Assembly: GCA_964528645.1 (NCBI GenBank)
Contig: CAZGSR010000053.1
Location: 1 to 14,042 of the forward strand
Direction: 5' to 3'
Source: UBA5734 sp964528645
GTDB lineage: Bacteria > Bacillota > Clostridia > Saccharofermentanales > UBA5734
DNA length: 14,042 nt
The translations under genes and the position numbers were made by a program. Shown in pieces: positions 6,438-13,091 of the stretch. The notes beneath the pieces were generated by a model. That model worked only from the letters and a program-made list of their open reading frames with translations, did not search any database and was not told where the DNA came from. The first letter of the stretch is position 1; each line of letters starts with the position of its first letter.

Positions 6438-6998
6438 ATGAAACCTCGAACAACTTCCTTGAACCTGAAAAAATTGACACTGTCTGCCGTCCTGATCGCA
6501 CTGGGCACTGCAGGATCGTTCCTGCCATTCATGACCTTCCCGATCGGTCCCAGTCGCTGCGCGCCGCTGCAGCATCTGATCAATGTGATCGGCGCGATTC
6601 TGCTCGGCCCCGGCTATGCCCTGGCTAATGCGTTCCTGATCTCCCTGCTGCGCAACATGTTCGGAGTCGGCTCCCTGCTGGCCTTCCCGGGCAGCATGAT
6701 CGGTGCACTGCTGGCCGGATGGCTGTACCGGTTGTCTGGCAAGGACATCGGCGCTCTGGCCGGTGAATGGGTGGGCACCGGTGTGTTCGGCAGCCTGCTG
6801 GCCTACCCCGTCGCCCGTTACCTGATCGGGATGTCACCGGCCAGCACGACATTCTTCATGCTGCCCTTTGCCCTCAGCACCGTGGCCGGCGGACTGATCG
6901 CTGCCCTGATCCTGCCCGTCCTGCGCCGCGCCATTTCCTTGCCCGCCCACACCCACGCAGACTGCAGACCATCTCCAGAAGATGTCACCCAGCCCTGA
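6438..6998 (+). CDS. thiW: ECF transporter S component ThiW (thiazole uptake)
   Basis: This 186-residue membrane protein is the substrate-binding subunit of an energy-coupling-factor importer. It has about five to six hydrophobic segments, starting at residues 11-35, and the ThiW core: PLQHLINVIGAILLGPG, LISLLRNMFGVGSLLAFPGS and IGALLAGWLY. By family knowledge ThiW takes up the thiazole precursor of thiamine and needs a shared ATPase and EcfT module, which is not in this window. AGAAAGG (6422-6428) lies inside the end of thiC and 9 bp before the ATG, so translation is probably coupled. The tail after about residue 165 is hydrophilic. The gene overlaps thiM if the upstream thiM start is used. 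Its place next to thiM, which phosphorylates the imported thiazole, supports the substrate. Confidence 0.93.
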   Translation: MKPRTTSLNLKKLTLSAVLIALGTAGSFLPFMTFPIGPSRCAPLQHLINVIGAILLGPGYALANAFLISLLRNMFGVGSLLAFPGSMIGALLAGWLYRLSGKDIGALAGEWVGTGVFGSLLAYPVARYLIGMSPASTTFFMLPFALSTVAGGLIAALILPVLRRAISLPAHTHADCRPSPEDVTQP

Positions 6999-7896
6999 TC
7001 CGCTTATCACGATGGACGAGATCTCAGCCAGATTCGATCCGGTGCGCCGGCATAGCCCCCTGATCCATCACATTTCCAACTATGTCACCCTCCACGATTG
7101 TGCCAATGCCGCCTATGCCGTCGGAGCCCGGCCAACCATGGCTTTCGACCCGCAGGAAGCAGTCCTTGCGGCAAGCCATGCCGACGCCATCGTCTGGAAC
7201 CTCGGCACATTCAACAGCCAGGCTGCTGCTGCTATTAAAGCCTCCCTGACCATCGCTGCCGCCCGTCCGATCCCCGTCGTGATTGATCCCGTCGGTGCCC
7301 AGTCCTATCCAGGACGACTGCAGTTCGCCCATGAATGCCTGTCCGGCTTCGCCAGCCTGGCCGAAAGAAACCAACTGGCCTGCTGCATGTTCATCCGCGG
7401 CAACGAATCCGAATTGGCTGCACTCATCCGAGCCAAAGACGCTGCCGCTGGCAAACAGCATGCCCAGCCTTCCGGTGGGGTCGACCATTGCCCAAAAACA
7501 GACCCGGTCCGTTTTTGGGCAAAATTGTCATCCTATCAGCAGTTTCTTGCCACATTCCCTGCAAACATGGCTCTTTTCCTGGTCGAAACGGGCGAAAGAG
7601 ACCGGGTCCTTTTTTTACACAAGGGTCGGCTGGAACAGCTGGTCCATGAGCAATCTTGCCTGTCTCTGACTCGAATCACAGGAACGGGGTGTGTGAGCAA
7701 TACACTGATTGCGGCAACAACGGGAGCGGCTTTGATGGCTGATGTTGGATGTTCACGCAGTGAATTGGCTGCTGCAGCGCTGGCCGCTGTGGCCGGGCTG
7801 GTCCGTGCAGGGCAGCGGGCCGAGGACAAGTCAACCGGTATCGGCACCTTTCGCAGCCTGCTCTTGGATGAGCTCGGACAGACCGCGACGATGTGA
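6982..7896 (+). CDS. thiM: Hydroxyethylthiazole kinase ThiM, divergent
   Basis: This 304-residue protein phosphorylates the thiazole alcohol for joining by ThiE. It keeps the ThiM order of motifs: SPLIHHISNYVT (25-36), VGARPTMA, VIDPVGA (100-106), the phosphate-binding IRGNESE (138-144), VETGERD, and the catalytic GTGC with Cys237, then GIGTFRSLLLDEL. It is about 40 residues longer than E. coli ThiM (262), with apparent insertions before the RGN motif and at about 150-185; the second holds a palindromic DNA element (7488-7522). Two starts are possible: ATG 6982, overlapping thiW by 17 bp, and ATG 7012; neither has a good ribosome binding site, and translation may depend on coupling. The key residues are intact, so it is probably active. 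Confidence 0.88.
   Translation: MSPSPDPLITMDEISARFDPVRRHSPLIHHISNYVTLHDCANAAYAVGARPTMAFDPQEAVLAASHADAIVWNLGTFNSQAAAAIKASLTIAAARPIPVVIDPVGAQSYPGRLQFAHECLSGFASLAERNQLACCMFIRGNESELAALIRAKDAAAGKQHAQPSGGVDHCPKTDPVRFWAKLSSYQQFLATFPANMALFLVETGERDRVLFLHKGRLEQLVHEQSCLSLTRITGTGCVSNTLIAATTGAALMADVGCSRSELAAAALAAVAGLVRAGQRAEDKSTGIGTFRSLLLDELGQTATM
7488..7522. repeat. Palindromic hairpin element inside thiM
   Basis: TTGCCCAAAAAC (7488-7499) and GTTTTTGGGCAA (7511-7522) are perfect 12-bp inverted repeats; inside them GACC and GGTC (7501-7504, 7506-7509) extend the stem after one mismatch. A second copy of the core in opposite orientation, GACCGGGTC, lies at 7600-7608 followed by seven Ts. The frame of thiM runs through, coding for about residues 169-181. 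It is far stronger than coding sequence gives by chance. Confidence 0.75.
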
Positions 7897-7944
7897 TGCA
7901 GAAATAGTCTTGCCGGGCATGGCAATCATTGACCCCGGAAAGCC

Positions 7945-7955
7945 TGTGCTATAAT
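7945..7955 (+). promoter_or_regulatory. Extended -10 promoter of the kinase-like gene
   Basis: TGTGCTATAAT again gives a perfect -10 (7950-7955) with a TGn extension. TTGACC at 7929-7934 is a fair -35 but only 15 bp away, so the extended -10 is the stronger element. Transcription from about 7962 would exclude the ATG at 7954, which overlaps the -10 box. A small hairpin, TTGCC against GGCAA (7910-7925), sits just upstream without a T-tract, so readthrough from thiM is also possible. Confidence 0.75.
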
Positions 7956-7986
7956 GAAATCAGGTTCAGCGAAGGGGGATGCCGCC

Positions 7987-8928
7987 GTGCCGATTCTGAC
8001 GATTTCCCGGCAAATGGGCAGTTTGGGTGATGAAATCGCCCAGGAAATGGCTCGTCGCCTGGGTTGGGACTTGCTCGATCATAGCCAGTTGATCCAGCGC
8101 TTTTTTTCCGAAGGGGTCACCGAACAGGAACGTCAATCCCTGAGTGAAAGTGCGCGTTACTTCCTGAACAGTGCGCCTGATGGACAGACCTACATCGATC
8201 GTCTCGAGCGAGGCCTGAATCGGTTAGCTGAAGAAAAGCCGCTGATCCTGCTTGGGTTTGGCTCACAGGTTATCTTTTCTGAAAATGATGACGCGGTTCA
8301 CGTCCGGATCACCGCTCCGTCTGACATCCGCCTGGAACGGGTCAGGCAGCAATTCAATGCCACAGAAGACACCGCCAGCCAGATCCTCGATCAGGCGGAC
8401 CGGCGCCATCGCCGCTTCGTCTCGACTTTGTTCGGTATGGACTGCGCGGATGAGTCACTCTACCACCTGATCCTGAATACGGGGTTCCTGTCCGTGGCAG
8501 AAGCAGCTGAATCGATTACAGCACTCCTCAACATTCGCAAAATCATGCAGGAACACCCTGAGAAAATCGAGAAGCCCGTTCCGTCACCTAATGGCAAAAT
8601 CCATTTTAAAAACAAGTCCGAAGCTGAATTTGCCCGTATTCTGGACATGCACCAGATCGAATGGAAGTATGAACCGCGGACATTCCCCGTCGAATGGGAC
8701 GCCGAGGGCAATGTCACCTTGGCCTTTTCACCAGATTTCTACCTGGTCCAGTTTGATACTTATCTCGAGCTGACGACGATGAACCAGCGCTATGTGACTG
8801 AGAAAAACAAGAAACTGCGCCGGGTCCGGGAGCTCTATCCCGGCACCCATATCAAGATCGTTTATAAAAAGGATTTCCAATCCCTGGTCGAGCGTTTCAG
8901 CCACATGGGTAGCGCCAGCCAGTTATGA
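7987..8928 (+). CDS. Cytidylate-kinase-like domain fused to a PD-(D/E)XK-like domain
   Basis: This 313-residue protein has two parts. Residues 1-185 follow the cytidylate-kinase-like family: a strand and P-loop variant (ISRQMGSLGDEIA, 6-18), LLDHSQL, ILLGFGSQ, VRITAPSDIRLERV, DQADRRHRRFV and SLYHLILNTG. The P-loop lacks a standard GKS/T, as is usual in that family. Residues about 203-300 resemble a restriction-endonuclease fold: SEAEFARILD, SPDF with Asp250, YLELTTM with Glu261, then basic KNKKLRRVRELYP and KIVYKKDF. The E-x-K lysine position is Thr263. The GTG at 7987 is chosen because AAGGGGG (7972-7978) lies 8 bp upstream; the earlier in-frame ATG at 7954 overlaps the promoter. hpt follows by 54 bp. 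Substrate and nuclease activity are unknown. Confidence 0.82.
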   Translation: MPILTISRQMGSLGDEIAQEMARRLGWDLLDHSQLIQRFFSEGVTEQERQSLSESARYFLNSAPDGQTYIDRLERGLNRLAEEKPLILLGFGSQVIFSENDDAVHVRITAPSDIRLERVRQQFNATEDTASQILDQADRRHRRFVSTLFGMDCADESLYHLILNTGFLSVAEAAESITALLNIRKIMQEHPEKIEKPVPSPNGKIHFKNKSEAEFARILDMHQIEWKYEPRTFPVEWDAEGNVTLAFSPDFYLVQFDTYLELTTMNQRYVTEKNKKLRRVRELYPGTHIKIVYKKDFQSLVERFSHMGSASQL

Positions 8929-8982
8929 TAGTAAGCTTGTTTTAATCGATCGTACATATTGAAAGGGCAGGGGAGGTTTTTC

Positions 8983-9540
8983 ATGGGCGAAGGAACCAGC
9001 AACGACGGTTATAGGATCCGGCAAACCCTGCTCACATCCCAGGCCATCCAGGACCGGATATCCGCTTTAGGGCAGCAAATCAGCCAAGATTACGCCGGTC
9101 AGGAATTGGTCCTGGTCGGTGTACTCAAAGGCTCCCTCTATTTTATGGCAGATTTGTCCCGGGCGATCGATCTGCCACTGACACTGGATTTCATGACCAT
9201 TGGCACGATACCGAACACAACCAACCAGACAGGAATCGTCCGGATCACGAAAGATCTCGATATTGATATTACGGGCAAGCAGGTATTATTGATCGAAGAT
9301 ATCATCCGCACCGGACTGACAACGGCATATCTGGTCCAGAACCTCAAAGCCCGGCAGGCAGCCAGCGTCAAAGTCTGCTCCCTGCTCGTCAATCCGGACC
9401 AGCAGCTGATCAATGTCCCCCTTGCCTACAGCGGCTTCGAGATCGCCCAGACCTGGCTGATCGGGTACGGCATGGACATTGCGGAGAAAGGGCGCAACCT
9501 GCCCTATATTGCCGAGATCGACCGGAATGGACGCACCTGA
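8983..9540 (+). CDS. hpt: Hypoxanthine-type phosphoribosyltransferase with altered purine-site residues
   Basis: This 185-residue type I phosphoribosyltransferase follows the Hpt family from end to end: LVGVLKGSLYFMADL (PPi loop), LDFMTIG, ITKDLDIDITGKQVLLIEDIIRTGLTT (PRPP loop, 105-113) and GFEIAQTWLIGYGMD, then EKGRNLPYI. True enzymes join hypoxanthine or guanine to PRPP in the cytoplasm. Two key residues differ: the catalytic Asp of EDIIDTG is Arg109, and the Lys that reads the purine O6 in LLxKP is Asn137. The flexible-loop Ser-Tyr pair is also not seen. It may therefore use another base or be regulatory. The start at 8983 follows GGGGAGG by 6 bp; an in-frame start at 8959 lacks this. It is likely co-transcribed with the kinase-like gene. 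The fold is certain, the reaction is not. Confidence 0.8.
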   Translation: MGEGTSNDGYRIRQTLLTSQAIQDRISALGQQISQDYAGQELVLVGVLKGSLYFMADLSRAIDLPLTLDFMTIGTIPNTTNQTGIVRITKDLDIDITGKQVLLIEDIIRTGLTTAYLVQNLKARQAASVKVCSLLVNPDQQLINVPLAYSGFEIAQTWLIGYGMDIAEKGRNLPYIAEIDRNGRT

Positions 9541-9553
9541 TCGATTCAGGCGT
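9531..9553. other. Hairpin across the convergent hpt and proB stops
   Basis: CCTGA (9536-9540) pairs with TCAGG (9546-9550) around TCGAT, and ACG (9531-9533) with CGT (9551-9553) past a 2-nt bulge. It contains both stop codons. No T-tract follows on either strand. It may be a weak shared end signal. Confidence 0.35.
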
Positions 9554-10370
9554 ATTGAGACGAAAAAAGAGTTCCGACGGCTTTCTGCTCGAGAATGTAG
9601 TCGATTGAATGCGGTTTGGAGCCATTGGCAATCACCGCATCGATCCCGGCGACATTGGCAATCCGGGCGGCCAGGATCTTGCTGCGCATCCCGCCAGTCC
9701 CGCGAACTGTTCCGGCTCCACCAGCCAATTGCTCGATTTCATCTGTAATTTCTGCCACATGATCGATTAAATTTGCCTTGTGGTTGTTGCGGGGGTCGCT
9801 GTCATACAGCCCATCGATATCGGACAGGATGATCAGCAAGTCTGCTCCAGTGAGCACAGCGACCATGGCTGACAACATGTCGTTGTCGCCAAACGTGCCG
9901 TTATGGTAAATCTCCCGGGTGGAAACCGTGTCGTTTTCATTGACGATCGGCAAGATCTGTTTCTCCAGCAAGGCCTCAAAGGTATTGCTGACATTTTCGC
10001 GTGACACGGCTTCGTCGATGTCATCCTTAGTCAGCAAAATCTGGGCGACGATGTGGTTGTAGTCATTCAGGATCCGGCTGTACATATTCATCAGTTCACT
10101 CTGGCCTACAGCAGCGACGGCCTGCTTGTCTCGGATCAGACGCGGTTTTTCCGGCAGGCGCAACTTACCGACACCAACCCCGATTGCACCTGATGACACA
10201 AGGATGACTTCCTTGCCCTGGTTCATCAAATTGGCGATGGAGCGGCACAAGTTTTCCATATTGGTCAAATTGAACCGGCCGTTCTCGTGGGTAATGGTGG
10301 ACGTGCCAACCTTGATCACAATCCGCTTGGCCTTTGAAACTTTTTCCCGGCGAACATCTGTCTTGTACAT
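9546..10370 (-). CDS. proB: Glutamate 5-kinase, short form without PUA domain
   Basis: This 274-residue enzyme phosphorylates glutamate, the first step of proline synthesis, and belongs to the amino-acid kinase fold. Visible motifs in order are KRIVIKVGTSTI, VSSGAIGVGVGKL, VNENDTVS, FGDNDMLSAMVA, LSDIDGLYDSDPR and GTGGMRSKILAARIA. The protein ends soon after the kinase domain (VGTLFSS), so the C-terminal PUA domain of the 367-residue E. coli enzyme is missing; short forms are known in Bacillota. GAAGGAAG, at 10381-10388 on the minus strand, precedes the ATG. It follows lon by 59 bp without a visible terminator, so it may share the lon transcript. proA, its usual partner, is not next to it, since the next gene converges. 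Confidence 0.95.
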   Translation of the reverse strand: MYKTDVRREKVSKAKRIVIKVGTSTITHENGRFNLTNMENLCRSIANLMNQGKEVILVSSGAIGVGVGKLRLPEKPRLIRDKQAVAAVGQSELMNMYSRILNDYNHIVAQILLTKDDIDEAVSRENVSNTFEALLEKQILPIVNENDTVSTREIYHNGTFGDNDMLSAMVAVLTGADLLIILSDIDGLYDSDPRNNHKANLIDHVAEITDEIEQLAGGAGTVRGTGGMRSKILAARIANVAGIDAVIANGSKPHSIDYILEQKAVGTLFSSQYA

Positions 10371-10404
10371 GGTATTACCGCTTCCTTCAGTCTTTGATTG
10401 ATCC

Positions 10405-10416
10405 AGGAGGTGATCC
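10405..10416 (-). other. 16S rRNA 3'-end-like sequence in the proB leader
   Basis: Read on the minus strand this is GGATCACCTCCT, the same as the 3' end of bacterial 16S rRNA including the anti-Shine-Dalgarno core. It lies about 35 nt upstream of proB, between lon and proB. On the plus strand it would be a perfect Shine-Dalgarno sequence, but no start codon follows at a usable distance. Confidence 0.4.
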
Positions 10417-10429
10417 GCCCGGTCTGAGT

Positions 10430-12916
10430 TCAGGATTTGTGATGCTGGGGCGGGGCAGGGGCATGTGGGGCCTGGGCATCAGGCCCAGGTGACAGGAGCG
10501 CCTGGGCAAAAACCTCATCCATGGTATCTACAAACACCAGTTTGACCTTGTCGAGGACCGTGGCTGGGATATCGTTGGCATCGCGCTGATTCTCCAGCGG
10601 GACCAGAACGGTGTCGATCCCGGCACGATGGGCAGCAATCACTTTCTCCTTCAATCCGCCGATAGGCAGGATTCGGCCTCGCAACGTGATTTCACCGGTC
10701 ATGGCGACATTGCGCCGGACTGCTTTGCCAGAGAGTGCCGATGCAAGCGCTGTGGCCAGGGTGATCCCTGCCGAGGGGCCGTCCTTGGGTGTGGCACCAG
10801 CTGGAACATGGATATGGATGTCCGTTTTCGTGCCGAAATCTTCCCCTATGCCAAGGCTGGATGCCCGGGTCCGGATATAGGACAGGGCCGCGCGGGCGGA
10901 TTCCTTCATGACATCACCCAGTTGACCAGTCAGCTCCAGATGACCGTTTCCGGGCATGATGTTAACCTCGATCATCAGGGTATCGCCACCGGCAAATGTC
11001 CAGGCCAGGCCTGTCGCCACCCCAATCTGGTCCTGGGCAGAGGCTTTTTCATAGCGGAATTTCTGCTTACCGATCAAATCAGGCAGATTTTCCGGCGTTA
11101 CTTTGACTTTTTTCTGTCCTTGCTCGGTGATCAAAATGGCGGCACGACGGCAAAGGTGGGCCAGTTCGCGTTCGAGCTGGCGTACACCAGCTTCCCGGGT
11201 ATAGCCAGTGATGATGCCCCGCAAGCCTTCCCGGGTGATCGACAGCTGGGATTTTTTCAAGGCATTTTGCTTGAGCTGGTTGGGTAACAGATGACGGGAG
11301 GCAATCTCCAGCTTCTCCTCTTCGGTATAGCCGGACAAATGGATGGTTTCCATCCGGTCGAGCAGTGCCTGAGGGATCGTCTCGGCAGTATTTGCTGTCG
11401 TGATGAACAGGACATTCGAGAGATCATAGGGGATCTCGAGATAATGGTCCCGGAAGCTGTTGTTTTGTTCCGGATCGAGGACCTCGAGCAGGGCAGAGGA
11501 GGGGTCACCACGATAATCACTGCCCAGCTTGTCGATTTCGTCGAGCAAAATAAGCGGATTATCTTTGCCGGCCTGACGAATGGCATTGATGATCCGGCCG
11601 GGCATGGCACCGATGTAGGTCCGGCGGTGGCCGCGGATTTCGGCCTCGTCATGGACGCCGCCGAGAGACATGCGGACATATTTGCGACCGAGCGACTCGG
11701 CGACCGAGCGGGCGATGGAGGTTTTGCCCACACCGGGGGGGCCGACCAGGCAGAGGATCGGTCCCCTGTTGGCTGACACACCGGCATCCGAGCGCAACTT
11801 GCGCACGGCCAGATATTCAAGAATCCGGTCTTTGACTTTTTCCAGACCGTAATGGTCCTTGTCCAGAATTTTTCGCGCATGGCCGATATCGAGGTTTTCC
11901 GGATTGATCCGGCCCCAAGGCAGTTCAAAGACCAGGTCCAGGTAATTCCTGAGCACCGAGCCTTCTGGATTACCCATCTGGGCCCTGGCCAGGCGGCTGA
12001 TTTCTTTTCTGACCTTCGCTTTGAACTCCGATGGTATTGCAGTCTGTTCCAGCAGTTCAAGATAGCGTTCTTGTTCCTCCTGGGTGCCTTCATGTTCACC
12101 CAGTTCATTCTGGATCACCTTCATCTGCTCGCGCAGGTAATATTCCTTCTGGTTACGCTCAATCGTCTGTCTGACCTTTTCGCCGATTTCACGCTCGAGT
12201 TCGGCGATCGATTGTTCCCGGGTCAGGATGTCGAGCATGAATTCAATCCGGACTTTGACGTCGAGCATTTCCAGAATCTGTTGTTTCTCCATCACTTGAA
12301 GATTCAAATGCGAGGCGATGGTGTCTGCGGCCTGGGAGGCGTTGGGAATATTGTTGATCAGGCCGACGATTTCTGTCGATATCCGCGCACTGGCGACAGC
12401 ATATTTTTCAAAACGTCGGATCAGCTGGCGACGATAGGCCTCGGTGGTGAGATCATTTTCGTTTGCCGGTTGCTCAAACGGATGGCACTCGACCAGATAG
12501 TAGGGATCTTCGCTGACAAAATTCATCCAACGGGCACGCTGCAGGCTTTCGACCATGACCTTGACCGTGTCGCTGTTGTTGGTTTCGTACACTTGCTTGA
12601 CCCGGGCCAGGCACCCCAGCTGATAGATTTCATCCGGCTCCGGCCAATCCGTGCTGGTCTGGATCTGGGCCGAGACAAAGACAAGCTGGTCCGATTCGAT
12701 GGCTGCTTTGACAGCGGCTCTGGATTTAGGCCGAGCCACATCAAAGGTCAGGGAAACACCAGGGAAAATGACAAGCCCTCGCAAAGGAATCATCGGAACT
12801 GTGACTTCCTCCAGCGTCGATAGTTCATGTGAAGCTGGCAAACCAAGGATCGCTGTAGATTCCTGGTTCCTCGGGTCTTTGGCCTTTTTCCGGGATTTTG
12901 TCTTCTGTGTGTCCAT
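10430..12916 (-). CDS. lon: ATP-dependent protease Lon
   Basis: This 828-residue LonA-type serine protease degrades misfolded and regulatory proteins in the cytoplasm as a hexamer. The N-terminal substrate-binding domain covers about residues 38-235 (VPMIPLRGLVIFPG), a helical linker follows to about 340 (REQMKVIQNELGE), then the AAA+ domain with Walker A GPPGVGKT (392-399) and Walker B LLDEID (Asp459, Glu460). The C-terminal protease domain has the Ser715/Lys758 dyad in KDGPSAG and GGLKEK. All key residues are present and length is normal. The last 20 residues are rich in Pro, Ala and His, an unusual but probably harmless tail. AGGTGA lies just before the ATG, and a promoter lies 29 bp upstream of it. 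tuf precedes it behind a strong terminator; proB follows. Confidence 0.98.
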   Translation of the reverse strand: MDTQKTKSRKKAKDPRNQESTAILGLPASHELSTLEEVTVPMIPLRGLVIFPGVSLTFDVARPKSRAAVKAAIESDQLVFVSAQIQTSTDWPEPDEIYQLGCLARVKQVYETNNSDTVKVMVESLQRARWMNFVSEDPYYLVECHPFEQPANENDLTTEAYRRQLIRRFEKYAVASARISTEIVGLINNIPNASQAADTIASHLNLQVMEKQQILEMLDVKVRIEFMLDILTREQSIAELEREIGEKVRQTIERNQKEYYLREQMKVIQNELGEHEGTQEEQERYLELLEQTAIPSEFKAKVRKEISRLARAQMGNPEGSVLRNYLDLVFELPWGRINPENLDIGHARKILDKDHYGLEKVKDRILEYLAVRKLRSDAGVSANRGPILCLVGPPGVGKTSIARSVAESLGRKYVRMSLGGVHDEAEIRGHRRTYIGAMPGRIINAIRQAGKDNPLILLDEIDKLGSDYRGDPSSALLEVLDPEQNNSFRDHYLEIPYDLSNVLFITTANTAETIPQALLDRMETIHLSGYTEEEKLEIASRHLLPNQLKQNALKKSQLSITREGLRGIITGYTREAGVRQLERELAHLCRRAAILITEQGQKKVKVTPENLPDLIGKQKFRYEKASAQDQIGVATGLAWTFAGGDTLMIEVNIMPGNGHLELTGQLGDVMKESARAALSYIRTRASSLGIGEDFGTKTDIHIHVPAGATPKDGPSAGITLATALASALSGKAVRRNVAMTGEITLRGRILPIGGLKEKVIAAHRAGIDTVLVPLENQRDANDIPATVLDKVKLVFVDTMDEVFAQALLSPGPDAQAPHAPAPPQHHKS

Positions 12917-12944
12917 TTGTCACCTGATTCGATTGATTGGATTC

Positions 12945-12953
12945 ATTATACCA
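12945..12953 (-). promoter_or_regulatory. Extended -10 promoter of lon
   Basis: On the minus strand TGGTATAAT gives a perfect -10 (12950-12945) with a TGn extension and no recognisable -35 at 17 bp. The start would be near 12938, giving a leader of about 22 nt. I saw no CIRCE-like or CtsR-like operator around it. Confidence 0.65.
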
Positions 12954-13023
12954 TTGAGCCGACTGGAAATTTGTGTCATTCAACCACATCCGCACGCTTG
13001 ACCCAAGGCCGTTCAGGCCTCGG

Positions 13024-13059
13024 AAAAAGGCCCCGAACGCAGGACGCTCGAGGCCTTTT
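13024..13059 (-). terminator. Intrinsic terminator of tuf
   Basis: On the minus strand AAAAGGCCTCGAGCG pairs with CGTTCGGGGCCTTTT through 15 pairs, two of them G-U, around the loop TCCTG, ending in five Ts. It lies 32 bp after the tuf stop codon and 74 bp before the lon promoter, so it separates the translation-factor transcript from lon. Confidence 0.92.
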
Positions 13060-13091
13060 GCAGGACGATACAAGGGTTCGTTGGCTTGGAC

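Noticed and set aside
5883..6575. Minus-strand open frame (230 residues) opposite thiC and thiW
   Set aside because: It crosses the boundary of two conserved plus-strand genes and has no domain signature.
7599..7617. GACCGGGTCC followed by seven Ts in thiM as an intrinsic terminator
   Set aside because: The near-palindrome is too tight to form a hairpin with a proper loop, and the coding frame continues through the catalytic GTGC motif; kept only as a partner of the 7488-7522 element.
11852..12823. Long plus-strand open frame (323 residues) opposite lon
   Set aside because: It is antisense to the fully conserved lon gene; the product has no recognisable domain, and the codon pattern of lon explains the lack of stops.
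13008..13020. Second small hairpin (AGGCC-GTTCA-GGCCT) after the tuf terminator
   Set aside because: The 5-bp stem lacks a T-tract and shares bases with the palindromic AGGCCT context of the main terminator; not supported as a separate signal.
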